A stretch of 35,875 nucleotides of DNA from Alphaproteobacteria bacterium (GTDB lineage: Bacteria > Pseudomonadota > Alphaproteobacteria > TMED109). The position numbers and the translations under genes are program-made. Every line of letters begins with the position of its first letter. Within the stretch, counting starts at the first letter, position 1. The DNA lies in assembly GCA_022819905.1 (NCBI GenBank), contig JAJEGJ010000105.1, positions 1 through 35,875 on the forward strand, written 5' to 3'. This document shows, piece after piece, positions 26,442-35,560 of this stretch. Below the pieces are notes generated by a model. The model saw only the letters and a program-made list of their open reading frames with translations. It searched no databases and was not told the origin of the DNA.

Positions 26442-26678
26442 CCGACGGTCGGGGGTGTGCCATCGCCACGCGGGACACTCATCGGGAGATGCTGGCCGCA
26501 CCATGGCTCGGTATCTGGCGCCGGCGGGCGAACACCCGCTCCCGAAGATCCGGAGAAGGAGCCTTCGACATGGCTGCCAGCCTCTTGCATCTTGTTCGTG
26601 TCTTGCGTCACACCGTCGACGGGTTGGGGACCTCTCCAGTGAATCGCTCAGGTGGATGTCGTGCCAGCATTGCGACCG

Positions 26679-26880
26679 GGCCAGTCCGACCGGGGCTGCT
26701 CAAGGTGATCAGCAACCGGCTGTCGGTCGGGGCGCGGCACGCGCCTGAGTCGTCGGTTCGGGCAGCGTCGGGCGGGCGACCTGCAGGAGCCCGGTGGAGG
26801 TGCGTGGCGGCAGCATCCGCGCCGAGAGCGACTGGCCCGACGGGGGTACGCGGTGCACATTCACGCTGCCGGCAGCCAGG
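26679..26880 (+). pseudogene. remnant of a sensor histidine kinase ATPase domain
   Basis: Two fragments in different frames resemble one HATPase_c domain. At 26794-26880 the translation VEVRGGSIRAESDWPDGGTR followed by CTFTLPAA is the standard C-terminal end of a histidine kinase (GG-x-I-x-A-E-S, then G-T-x-F-x-F-x-L-P). At about 26679-26760, one frame over, GLLKVISNRLSVGARHAPES resembles the N-box (L-x-Q-V-x-S-N-L-L-S-N-A-x-R-H), with the key second Asn lost. The roughly 60-80 residues normally between them are absent. This is a decayed, internally deleted kinase gene. The C-terminal match is convincing, the N-box match only suggestive. Confidence 0.55.
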
Positions 26881-26902
26881 TGCGCGTGGGGCGTCGCGCG
26901 CG

Positions 26903-29755
26903 GTGCGGGCCGCCTGGTCGGCCATGGCCCTGCTCCTGGCGTCGCCTGGGTTCGCGCAGGAGGGAGAACGCGCGGGTACCGGCCGGCACACGATGGAAGA
27001 CATCGTGGTGGTCGGCTCGCTGATCCGGCAAGCGGGGGTCCATGAGGGCCGTGCGCCGGTGCAGTCGCTTGACGCGTCGACATTGGAGGCGGCGGGCGCC
27101 GCACAGCCGGTGGACATGCTCTCGAGCCTCACCGCCAACACGGGGTCCTTCATCGCGACAGAGCAGACCTACCTGCAGGGGGTCTCGCAGTTCAGCCTGC
27201 GCGGCGTCGGGCTCTCGTCCACCCTGACCCTGGTCAACGGCCGGCGGGCCGGGTTCGCGCCGGTCTCCGACGACGGCGGGCAGAGCTTCTTCGACATCAA
27301 CACGCTGCCCGTGCTCATGATCGACCGGGTCGAGATCCTGCGCGACGGCGCCTCGGCCACCTACGGCTCGCAGGCCGTGGCCGGCGTCGCCAACATCGTC
27401 ACCCGGAGGGGGTTCACGGGACTGGAGATCGCGGGCGGCTACCGGGACGCGAGCAATCGGGCGTACGACGTCGGCTTCGCGTCCGGGTTCGAGTCGGCGA
27501 GGGGCCACGTAAATCTCTACGGGGCGTGGTACGAGCAGGACGAGAACTTCCGCACCGAGTTCGACTGGTTGTTCCCACGGGTGATCGACCCGGACGGCGA
27601 CGGCGACATCGTGGACGGCTCGCTCGATTCCGGGCGGGGCTCGCCGGGCAGTTTCCGGCGTGCCGTCGCCAATCCCGACGGCACCTACTCGCCGTACCAG
27701 GTCGGCGGCCTCGACGCGCCCCGATTTCCGGACCCGGACTGCCGTGCCGGTGGCGGCTACCCCAGCGGCTCGCTGTGCCGGGTGGACTTCTCCGACCAGC
27801 GCACGATGGTTGCCGCCGAGCGGCGGGTGCAGCTGTTCGCCGAGGCCGACGTCCACCTCGGACCGGCGACGCTCTTCACGGAGGTCGGCTACTCGCACAA
27901 CGACGTGACCGACCGGGTCGGCAACATGCTGCTGTTCCAGGGCAACGTCGAGCGGACCAACGAGTTCTTCGTGCCCGCGAACCACCCCTTCAACTTCTGG
28001 ACCGATCCCGACGGCGACGGCCTGCTCACCTACGTCGCGCCGGGCGACTGGATCCCCGGGGTGCACGAGGCGGTTCCGCTCGGCTACTTCGGCCGGCCGC
28101 TCGGCGCCGAAGCGGCCGGCCAGAACTCCGGCGATGAGCTCCGGACGTTCGACAACCTGCGGATGATGGTCGGGTTCGAGGCCGAACTGCCCGGCGGCTG
28201 GACGGGCGAAGGCTATGTGTCCCGCGCCCGTTCCGACCTGTCGGTGAACTCCGAGCGCCACTGGATCGCCGCCGAGTTCGCCCGCGCGGTGGAGGAGGGT
28301 GCCTGGAACCCGTTCGGCACCCGACTCGTTGCGCCGGACCTGGTCACGCCGAAGACGGTGGCGGACGACGGCCTGGCACCAACCCTGATCGGCCGCCGCG
28401 CTGCCAACGATCCGGAGACGCAGGACCGGTTCGAGGGTGTACGGACGGAAAGCCACCGCGGCGTGCAGAACGTCGCGGAGTTCGTCGCCGCGGGCGATGT
28501 CCTCGAGTGGCGCGGCCGGCCGGTCGCGCTGGCCGCCGGCGCCCAGTACCGCGAACTCGAGTACCGCTTTCGGCCGGACCCCCTGAATGCCGCCGGCGAA
28601 GGTCCTCGGCCCATCCGCGATTTCCCGAAGGCGGCGGATCAACGTGTGTGGGCGGTGTTCGCAGAGGGCCTGGCCTATGTCGGTGACCGCGCCGAACTGC
28701 AGGTCGCAGCCCGCCACGAGCGCTACGACCAGGCCGGCAGCTCGACGGATCCGAAGATCGCCGGGCAGTTCTTCGTCAGCGACAGGCTGTCGCTGCGGGC
28801 CTCCTGGGGCACGTCGTTCCAGGCGCCGAGCGTGTTCCACGCGGCGGGCAACACCAGTTCGCGCGGGCTCACGGACCCGTTCCGCTTCGATGGGCAGGGC
28901 GCGGGGCGTTGCACGGTGGACGCCTCCGGCACGATCGTGGACCGCGGCGACAATTTCTTCGTCTCTACCGTGCTGCGCGGTGGCGGGCTGCGCCCGCAGT
29001 CGGCGCGCTCGGCCAACGTCGGCGTACTGCTGAAGCCACTCGACAACGCGGCGCTCAGCCTCGACTACTGGACGCTCGACTACCGCGACGTCATCGCCCA
29101 GGAGCGGAGCTTCCAGGCGATCGTCGACGACGACTGTCGCGACGACGGCCAGCCCAACGACGCCCGGGTGCAGCGCGATTCCTCGGGTCAGCTCAGCGTC
29201 GTCACCACCGACTACGCGAACGTCGGGGCCGTGCGGGCCGGGGGAGTGGACCTCAACGCCTACTACGACCTCGATACCGCCCTCGGCGACGTTCGCGTCA
29301 GCGCCGACGCCACGCTGCTGACGCGCTTCGACGTGAACGCTGGCGGCGCGGGCTTCGTAGACCGGCTCGGCAGCCGAAACGACACAAACGGCTTCGCCCC
29401 GACCCCCGAGCTGCGTCTCAACCTTGGGCTGGCCTGGCGTCGGGGACCGCACGCGGCCGGGGCGACGGTCCGGTACGTGGACTCGTATGTGAACGACGAG
29501 GTCGCGTCACTGCCCAAGATCGCCGCCTGGACGACGCTGGACGCGAACTACAGCTACCGCGTCTCAGACCTGTTCGGCGGTGAGGCCACGCTTCACTTCG
29601 GCGCGCGCAACCTGACCGACCGCGACCCGCCGCCGCTGCCGAGCGGACGGGAGGGCGTGCACCGCCATAACCTGCGGCCGGGCTTCGACGGCTTCGTCCA
29701 TGACATCAAGGGGCGTACGCTCTATGTCCGCTTCCTGTACCGCCCGCGCATCTAG
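26903..29755 (+). CDS. TonB-dependent outer-membrane receptor
   Basis: 950 residues if started at GTG 26903, which gives a signal peptide (VRAAWSAMALLLASPGFAQ). The open frame extends upstream to 26489 but covers kinase-remnant DNA without receptor features; the next ATG, 26924, leaves the signal too short. The start is therefore uncertain. MEDIVVVGSLIR (beginning of the plug, TonB-box region) is followed by the plug signatures LRGVGLSSTLTLVNGRR and VEILRDGASATYGSQAVAGV, then NIVTRRGF. A 22-strand-type barrel makes up the rest, with GTSFQAPSVFH as the receptor barrel motif and a C-terminal LYVRFLYRPRI. Receptors of this class import siderophores, vitamins, peptides or saccharides with TonB energy. 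The ligand is unknown; the secreted amidohydrolase upstream suggests cleaved nitrogenous compounds (inference). Confidence 0.85.
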   Translation: MRAAWSAMALLLASPGFAQEGERAGTGRHTMEDIVVVGSLIRQAGVHEGRAPVQSLDASTLEAAGAAQPVDMLSSLTANTGSFIATEQTYLQGVSQFSLRGVGLSSTLTLVNGRRAGFAPVSDDGGQSFFDINTLPVLMIDRVEILRDGASATYGSQAVAGVANIVTRRGFTGLEIAGGYRDASNRAYDVGFASGFESARGHVNLYGAWYEQDENFRTEFDWLFPRVIDPDGDGDIVDGSLDSGRGSPGSFRRAVANPDGTYSPYQVGGLDAPRFPDPDCRAGGGYPSGSLCRVDFSDQRTMVAAERRVQLFAEADVHLGPATLFTEVGYSHNDVTDRVGNMLLFQGNVERTNEFFVPANHPFNFWTDPDGDGLLTYVAPGDWIPGVHEAVPLGYFGRPLGAEAAGQNSGDELRTFDNLRMMVGFEAELPGGWTGEGYVSRARSDLSVNSERHWIAAEFARAVEEGAWNPFGTRLVAPDLVTPKTVADDGLAPTLIGRRAANDPETQDRFEGVRTESHRGVQNVAEFVAAGDVLEWRGRPVALAAGAQYRELEYRFRPDPLNAAGEGPRPIRDFPKAADQRVWAVFAEGLAYVGDRAELQVAARHERYDQAGSSTDPKIAGQFFVSDRLSLRASWGTSFQAPSVFHAAGNTSSRGLTDPFRFDGQGAGRCTVDASGTIVDRGDNFFVSTVLRGGGLRPQSARSANVGVLLKPLDNAALSLDYWTLDYRDVIAQERSFQAIVDDDCRDDGQPNDARVQRDSSGQLSVVTTDYANVGAVRAGGVDLNAYYDLDTALGDVRVSADATLLTRFDVNAGGAGFVDRLGSRNDTNGFAPTPELRLNLGLAWRRGPHAAGATVRYVDSYVNDEVASLPKIAAWTTLDANYSYRVSDLFGGEATLHFGARNLTDRDPPPLPSGREGVHRHNLRPGFDGFVHDIKGRTLYVRFLYRPRI

Positions 29756-29892
29756 GAGCCCTGTGCACTGATGGGGTTAACGTTGGTGTGACTGGCTGAT
29801 TCGATGGCCGTGAGCAGCATTTTGGGTTCCCAGCGCAGACGGTACGAATACGCCGCCCGGCGGCTCTCTTTTTGAGCGAGATGCCGCTGGTT
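29752..29892 (-). pseudogene. short coding-like remnant, family unknown
   Basis: A minus-strand frame of 46 codons without a start gives a protein-like translation (AAYSYRLRWEPKMLLTAIES, then SHTNVNPISAQGS) ending at a TAG that overlaps the receptor stop codon. Composition is less GC-rich and less arginine-biased than random frames here. It looks like the C-terminal scrap of a real gene, but I cannot name the family. Low confidence. Confidence 0.3.
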
Positions 29893-30086
29893 TCACGCTA
29901 GGTGCGGTAATCACCCGCCTCGGTGGAGCCGCCACCTGTCCAAATATGCGTGATCACCTCAGTGCGCGGGCACCGGATTTTTTCGCTCCGCGCTTGCGGA
30001 TGCCACCGACTAACCAGCTCGGGAGGACGGCGCACGTGCCTACTATGACGCGCTGGCTTGGGGAGCCTTGGAGGATTAGAGACCAA
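29893..30086. other. intergenic region, nothing further seen
   Basis: Convergent region between the TonB receptor and the PIN toxin gene. It contains a short T-run (GGATTTTTTCGC near 29975) but no convincing stem or gene. Confidence 0.35.
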
Positions 30087-30656
30087 TTAGATTTGGTCAG
30101 AAAACCGAGCCAATTCGGCGGCGGTGGCGACGAGTCCCAGCCCTGAAAGCGTGGCGAGAAATTCTTGAACGAAGATGGGTGGCGCCACAAGCCGTGCTCG
30201 TATCTTGTGCACGGTGTCGCAGAAGGGGCCCGGCATCAGGTCAAGCTGATTGGTCAGAAATTCGGCGGGGTGTAGGACTTCGAGTCCATAGGGCTTGACC
30301 GCGTCTTCTGGGAAGTCGCGAAGGTTGCAGGTGACGATCATGTTGCAGCGGCCGATTATGGCCGCGGCAAGAACATGGCGGTCGTCGAGATCGGGAAGTT
30401 CGACTGTGGGGATGAGTGCTTCGTATCCGGTGACCAGGCAATCCCGTGTCGCCTGATCCATCCGATCGCGGGTGCACTCGAGAGTTGCTCGACTACGGTG
30501 CGGTTCGTTGCCGAGCAGGGCAGTGATCCATTCCCGACGGATGTCGGCGGTCCACTTCGCGCGGAAAAGATCGTCAACCGTCAATTGCAGAAAAATGTCC
30601 CGCAGAGGTGCGGGATAGAGAATGTTGGCGTCGAGAAGTGCGGTAAAGCCCGTCAC
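30087..30656 (-). CDS. PIN-domain toxin (putative endoribonuclease)
   Basis: 189 residues. The PIN acidic residues are visible: D9 in ALLDANILYP, E42 in RREW, D92 in LPDLDDRHVLAAAI, and D114 in TCNLRDFP. These coordinate Mg or Mn in PIN nucleases, which as toxins cut tRNA or other RNA. It is longer than VapC (about 130), with a C-terminal extension of about 60 residues (QLDLMPGPFCDTV onward), as in the larger putative PIN toxin family. Its start overlaps the last 4 bases of the upstream antitoxin gene, a classic toxin-antitoxin arrangement with coupled translation. Confidence 0.85.
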   Translation of the reverse strand: MTGFTALLDANILYPAPLRDIFLQLTVDDLFRAKWTADIRREWITALLGNEPHRSRATLECTRDRMDQATRDCLVTGYEALIPTVELPDLDDRHVLAAAIIGRCNMIVTCNLRDFPEDAVKPYGLEVLHPAEFLTNQLDLMPGPFCDTVHKIRARLVAPPIFVQEFLATLSGLGLVATAAELARFSDQI

Positions 30657-31117
30657 CGGGCTCCATATCCCATGTCATGTGCCTGCGCTTCCCGGGTTAG
30701 TTGTTCAAGCACCTCCTCGCGTTCGCGGTCAATGGCATTCTTGTAGGCCATGACATCCTCCATGCGAATGCGGCGGTGCTTGCCGACCTTCCGATGCGGG
30801 ATGGCCTTCTGGTCAAGGAGCTTGATGAGGAACGGACGGGAGACGTTCAACACGTCGGCCGCCTGAACCGTGGTGAGCTCGGCGCTTTCCGGTATCAGTG
30901 TCACGCCCTGGCCCGCGGCCATGGCTTCCAGGACATGCATGAGCAGGTCGACCGCGCCAGCCGGGAGATCAATCGGTTGTTCCTGTTCGCTGTCTCTGAC
31001 GCGCAGCTTCAAGGGCCGGTCCATCCCGCCGTAGGGAGACAGAGCTTCGCGAGTGCTTTGTGCGATCGCAGCGTCCCGAGGCGTGGGCGGAAGCTGTCGA
31101 TGAGCGAACGTGTACAT
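30653..31117 (-). CDS. excisionase-type HTH antitoxin of the PIN pair
   Basis: 154 residues. Residues about 82-130 form an excisionase/MerR-type winged helix-turn-helix (ELTTVQAADVLNVSRPFLIK, then KAIPHRKVGKHRRIRMEDVM), and the C-terminal tail (EREEVLEQLTREAQAHDMGY) is helical and would bind the toxin. The N-terminal 80 residues are less defined. The antitoxin comes first and overlaps the PIN gene by 4 bases. It should repress its own promoter; the DNA just upstream (31155-31195) is strikingly AT-rich and is the likely promoter region. Confidence 0.82.
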   Translation of the reverse strand: MYTFAHRQLPPTPRDAAIAQSTREALSPYGGMDRPLKLRVRDSEQEQPIDLPAGAVDLLMHVLEAMAAGQGVTLIPESAELTTVQAADVLNVSRPFLIKLLDQKAIPHRKVGKHRRIRMEDVMAYKNAIDREREEVLEQLTREAQAHDMGYGAR

Positions 31118-31834
31118 GCGTGCCTCTCTGGAAGGCGTGACCCCATCGGGCCAGGATGCTTAAAAGAAATATATGAAGCAATTAAAACAAGTGCGATAGC
31201 GGCTGGACGTTGACGCGTAGATTCGCGCGTTGAACGGGTTCACGAGGAAAGCGATGATCCTCCAGGAACAGTCCTAGTGGCATGGAACCCGCTGGCCGAG
31301 CCTGTCGTGGTTCGCACCAAAGCTCGGGAGACGGCCGATGTGCGCCGGTGAATGCGGGGCACCGGGCGCCCAAGGTATCCAGCATCCCCTGAGCATGCCT
31401 GCGCGGACGGCCGCTTTCTCGTAGGCGCCCCGTAGGGCCATTCCAGTCCGACGGAATGGAGACGGCAAATCCCCGTATTGCACGGAGGTCGGTCGCCGGG
31501 GCGCCGAACGCAGCGGCGGGCAGTTAGTTCGACGATCCAACGTATGTGTTCGGTCAGCGGGTGATGGAGCAGAACCGTACGGTCGCCGATGTGGCGGAAG
31601 CACTGAGCCAATTGGGCTCATTCAGGATGCTGATCGCCATCAACTCCGATTCCCACCCGGTGAACGAACGAAGACGATCCGACGGAACGGTTGCAGCCAA
31701 GTGGCGAAATTTATCGCCAGAAGGCCACCGAGTTTGCCGTTCAAGTGCTTCCCAATAGCTTCCCAACTGCCTTATCGCGTCAACTTACAGGTTATCACAA
31801 ACTCCCCTAATTCGTTGTTATTCAGTCTGTTATT
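31118..31834. other. intergenic region between the toxin-antitoxin pair and tRNA-Lys
   Basis: About 717 bases without an assigned gene. The left end (31155-31195) is AT-rich and probably holds the antitoxin promoter. A plus-strand frame at 31546-31758 (MFGQRVMEQNRTVADVAEAL onward) and minus-strand frames over the same bases are possible but not recognisable. Near 31745-31765 the 8-mer GCTTCCCA occurs twice in tandem. Confidence 0.4.
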
Positions 31835-31910
<76 letters not shown>

Positions 31911-32307
31911 TCATGTGTGTTGACGATACGCCCGCCGCCAGGGGTCGGCAACTGGGATGAGCCTGAAACAGATCGGTGTCCACGGTTCCAGCTCGAGACG
32001 CTGGGTTACCCGATTGATGTTGAGAACAGGTCGTTCTTGTGCATCACACGTCTTCGCGTCGCCTGCTGGCCCCAGAGCCGGCGCCTTTCGTGAGTCATTG
32101 GTGAATCTCCGTCAAACCTCGTCGAAGAGTTTCGTGCTCAGGATGGTCGTGCGTTCGTAATCACCGGCAGGCTGAAGTTCGCCCGGACACGGGTGACCGG
32201 CGGTCTCGGATTCGGACGACCCAGGGGATCATGTGAAGATCCCAGCATCGCTTCTGGCCGTCGCGAGTGGTTCGTCGACGGAGCAAATTGTCGGCCTCGC
32301 AGGAACG
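31911..32307. other. intergenic region between tRNA-Lys and the epoxide hydrolase
   Basis: About 400 bases. It should contain the tRNA promoter on the minus strand. I see no gene; the small frames present have no recognisable features. Confidence 0.4.
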
Positions 32308-33486
32308 CTAGCCACCTCCGCGAAGAGGGCGCAAGAATTGCAGGATGTCATGGGCCAGAGCGTCCGGTTGCTCCATGGCGGCAAAGTGGCCGCCTTTTTC
32401 CATCTGCGTCCACTGGCGGATGTCGGTGTAGGTCCTGGCGGCCAGGGATTGCGGTGGCCGCAGGATCTCTCTCGGGAATGCGGCGTACCCGACGGGCACG
32501 TCAATCGTTCTGCCGATCGGGATGGGCCACGGGCCCTGCAGGCGGGCGACATAGGGCCAGAAAGACGAACCGATTGCGCCGGTAAACCAGTAGAGGCTCA
32601 CATTGGCGAGCAGGTCGTCCTTTGAAATCACCGAGAACAGGTCACCGTCGCTATCGGTCCAGATTGCGAATTTCTCTCCGATCCATGCGGCAAGGCCGGC
32701 CGGTGAGTCGGTCAAGCCGTAGGCCAGCGTCTGGGGACGCGTACCCTGAATCCACTGGTAGCCGGTCTCTACCTTGAGAAATGCCTCGAGTTCCTCCCGC
32801 CATGTGCGCTCTTCGGGTGTCGCGTCAGTCAGGGCCGACGGGTCCCGGGGGAGCGGCATCATGTTGACGTGCAGCCCCACGACACGCTTCGGCACTTCCA
32901 GCGCGATACGAGATGAAATGAACGAACCCCAATCGCCGCCTTGCACGGCGTACCGTTCGTAGCCCAGCACATCGGTCATGAGCGTCGAGAAGCACTTGGC
33001 CATCTCCGCCACGGAGAACCGCTTCTGTTCGGGCCTGAATGACAGGCCGTAGCCGGGAAGGGAGGGAGCGACCACTGTCACCGCGTCAGAGGCGCTGCCG
33101 CCGAAACGTGCCGGATCGGTGAGGCGCGGGATGAACTCGAGAAACTCGAAGACCGAACCCGGCCAGCCGTGTGAAAGCAGCAACGGCATCGGATCCGGCC
33201 CCCGCCCCGTTACGTGCAGGAAATGGACGTCGATTCCCGACACCGGAACGGTGTATTGCGGATATGCATTGAGACGTGCTTCGGCGGCGCGCCAGTCGAA
33301 CTCGCTATGCCAATAGGCCACCAATTCCTTCAGCCACGAGACTTCGGTGCCGAATGCCCAGGGCGCCCCGGGTGTTTGATCGGGGAAACGCGTCTTGGCC
33401 AGTCGCTCCCGCAGATCTTCTATGTCCTCGTCGGGGACCGAGAGTGCGAAGGGTTCCGGTCGTTGCGTCAACTGACATTTCTCCAA
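32308..33486 (-). CDS. epoxide hydrolase (EHN plus alpha/beta-hydrolase fold)
   Basis: 392 residues, the usual size of microsomal-type epoxide hydrolases. The N-terminal EHN region (about 10-115: SVPDEDIEDLRERLAKTRFP, then WLKELVAYWHSEFDWRAAEA) is diagnostic. The oxyanion-hole motif HGWPG is at 106-110, the nucleophile is D185 in GGDWGS, and the catalytic base is H367 in EKGGHFAAME. The enzyme opens epoxides to vicinal diols through an alkyl-enzyme ester. No signal peptide is seen, so it is cytoplasmic. It is on the same strand as the TRAP binding protein but separated by about 165 bases and lies downstream of it, so co-transcription is possible but not shown. Confidence 0.88.
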   Translation of the reverse strand: MEKCQLTQRPEPFALSVPDEDIEDLRERLAKTRFPDQTPGAPWAFGTEVSWLKELVAYWHSEFDWRAAEARLNAYPQYTVPVSGIDVHFLHVTGRGPDPMPLLLSHGWPGSVFEFLEFIPRLTDPARFGGSASDAVTVVAPSLPGYGLSFRPEQKRFSVAEMAKCFSTLMTDVLGYERYAVQGGDWGSFISSRIALEVPKRVVGLHVNMMPLPRDPSALTDATPEERTWREELEAFLKVETGYQWIQGTRPQTLAYGLTDSPAGLAAWIGEKFAIWTDSDGDLFSVISKDDLLANVSLYWFTGAIGSSFWPYVARLQGPWPIPIGRTIDVPVGYAAFPREILRPPQSLAARTYTDIRQWTQMEKGGHFAAMEQPDALAHDILQFLRPLRGGG

Positions 33487-33650
33487 GGGGCCTGGCCGTT
33501 GTCTGGTTTTGCCACGGCGGTGCGTTCACCTAAGGCGCGCTAGTCGCCGGCTGATCTGACACACGTCGTGGCTGGCAGGACACGTCAGCGGCAGTTGGTC
33601 GCGCGATAAGGTGCCCCGACTTGCACAGGATTTCTTGCAACGAGCACGGG

Positions 33651-34832
33651 CTAGCCGCGGAGCTGCAGGTAACCCTGTTCCGCGTACGGATTGCGCGCGC
33701 GAGCCTCGGTTCGGAAACGCTCCCAGCTTTCAAAGATGCGTCTCGCGAGGTCCCCTTCCTGAGCCGTCTCCCGTACCACGTCGTCGCTGTGGCGCATCAT
33801 TTCCTTGAAGACGTCCGCCGGGAACGGACGCAGGACAACGCCATGCTCTTCGGTCAACACGCGCTGCGACTGGATGTTGGCAGCCGTGAACTCGGCAAGC
33901 ATGCGCACGGTGGTTGCGGCTGCAGCGTCGGCCACAACCGCCTGGAGATCCGCCTCAAGGTCTTCCCAGGCCGTCCGGTTGACCACCAGTTCGATGGCCG
34001 AACCGGGCTCATGGAATCCAGGCCCGTAGTAGTTCCTCGTGATCTTGTAGAAGCCGAATGCCAGATCGTTCCATGGGCCGACCCATTCGGTGGCGTCAAT
34101 CACGCCCGACTGGAGGGCGGGCATGATCTCGCCACCCGGCAGGTTGACGGCGGTGCCGCCTAGCCGGTTGATCACCTCCGCACCCAGACCGGGAATGCGC
34201 ATCTTGAGGCCCTTGAAGTCGTCGATGGAGTTGATTTCCTTCTGGAACCAGCCGCCCATTTGGGTCCCGGTGTTGCCGGCCAGGAACGCTTTCAGGCCGA
34301 ATTCCGCGTAGAGCTCGTCCCAGAGTTCCTGCCCGCCGCCGTGGTAGATCCACGCATTCTGTTCCTGCGCGACCAGGCCACCAGGCACGGATGCGAAGAA
34401 CGGGGCGGAGCGATGCTTGCTGATCCAATAGTTCGGCGCCGAATGGCTCAAGTGCACCTTGCCTTCCCGCACCGCATCGAAGCTTTCGAAGGCCGGCACC
34501 AGTTCGCCGGCGGCGAACAGCTTGACGGAAAGTCGCCCCTCGGACGCCACGGTAATGTTGTCGGCGAGGCGCTGTGCGCCGGTCCCCAGGCCGGGAAAGT
34601 TCTTTGGCCATGTTGTGACCAGACGCCATTCGCGCACCCCGCGAATGGCGCTGGCAGCCTGACCAGGCTGGTCGGGCGTACCGGCATCCAGGGTCTGTTG
34701 CTGTGCCTGATCCTCTTCCGGGCCACAAGCGGCCAATGCAGCCGAGGAGCTGACGGCGGCGGCAGTGAAAAGAAACGACCTTCGGTCCAACGTTGTCACC
34801 TCTCGATTGGCTTGCAGAACATTGCGAAACAC
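33651..34832 (-). CDS. TRAP transporter DctP-type solute-binding lipoprotein
   Basis: 393 residues from GTG 34832; an internal GTG at 34799, giving VTTLDRRSFLF, is an equally good start. LDRRSFLFTAAAVSSSAALA is a twin-arginine signal ending in the lipobox LAAC, so it is exported folded and lipid-anchored. The mature domain is DctP-type: EWRLVTTWPKNFPGLGTGAQ, then FESFDAVREGKVHLSHSAP, then GLKMRIPGLGAEV with the conserved arginine that binds the ligand carboxylate, and GVIDATEWVGPWND. The WPKNFP and GPWND patterns are those of the subgroup binding alpha-keto acids such as pyruvate (TakP-like). The membrane components DctQ and DctM are not in the window, so the transporter is incomplete here. 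Confidence 0.85.
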   Translation of the reverse strand: MFRNVLQANREVTTLDRRSFLFTAAAVSSSAALAACGPEEDQAQQQTLDAGTPDQPGQAASAIRGVREWRLVTTWPKNFPGLGTGAQRLADNITVASEGRLSVKLFAAGELVPAFESFDAVREGKVHLSHSAPNYWISKHRSAPFFASVPGGLVAQEQNAWIYHGGGQELWDELYAEFGLKAFLAGNTGTQMGGWFQKEINSIDDFKGLKMRIPGLGAEVINRLGGTAVNLPGGEIMPALQSGVIDATEWVGPWNDLAFGFYKITRNYYGPGFHEPGSAIELVVNRTAWEDLEADLQAVVADAAAATTVRMLAEFTAANIQSQRVLTEEHGVVLRPFPADVFKEMMRHSDDVVRETAQEGDLARRIFESWERFRTEARARNPYAEQGYLQLRG

Positions 34833-35560
34833 GCCCCATGTTCTCGCAAGTGGAAACGCCGTGTTGGTGGATGATCCACCCGCCTCACCTAGCGCGGTGA
34901 GCTATCAGCGGGCGATTGCGAACCGCACTTTAACCTTGCATGCGTGGAAACCAAGCGTTGGCACCAATTTCCGGCGCTTGTCGTGGATCAACGGCCAACT
35001 CGGCGCCCAGATGCTGCAATTTCGTCCGTCTGAACCCGGACAACGTTCGTGGTCCGGTTGAACTGCCCTCGCCCGATGGCCCGGCACGCCCGTCCCTGGG
35101 CCGACCAGCCAAGAGTTCCCGAACCGATCGGTCCAGCTTTGTCGGCAGGCAAACTCGCTTGATTGGCCGCTTGCATGGGTTCGACATTGGCGGGCCGAAC
35201 CGACGCTGGATTGACGTGCGGCCCGGCCCAAGCGGTTGGCCTCAGTCCTTTCTGCATGCCGGAGAGGCTGCGACCGGCGGAGGAGTCGGGCATCGGTGTG
35301 GAGTTCCAGGCGCACGAGTTCCGGCCTGGCGGCAGCCACGTGCTCGCGCATCGGGTAGCGGTGCCGGCTGGGTGCCGAACATGTGCTGCGTAGTGGGCCT
35401 GGACACCCGTGGTCACTTGGGGCGGAAGTGTCAATTCCCCGCGTACAGCGTCCCTCGCCCCAATTGTTCGTAGTCCCCCGGGAAACGGATTCCCTGGGCG
35501 CCCTTGTCCTGCGTAACGCAAATCGGCTGCAGCCCCGGAACCTGTTCGTTTCGTAGTTGC
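34833..35560. other. long intergenic region without a supported gene
   Basis: About 730 bases. Overlapping frames exist on both strands (for example a minus-strand frame of 229 codons starting inside the csp leader), but their translations are arginine/proline/glycine-rich and show no family motifs. Short stretches such as minus-strand GIRFPGDYEQLGRGTLYAGN (about 35434-35493) look protein-like; I cannot assign them. Confidence 0.4.

Noticed and set aside
26489-26902. Long N-terminal extension of the TonB receptor
   Set aside because: The open frame continues upstream, but the DNA holds kinase-remnant sequence in other frames and the signal peptide begins near 26903.
26861-29452. 863-codon minus-strand open frame opposite the TonB receptor
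   Set aside because: Antisense shadow of a high-GC gene; the plus strand carries unmistakable receptor motifs and the minus translation has none.
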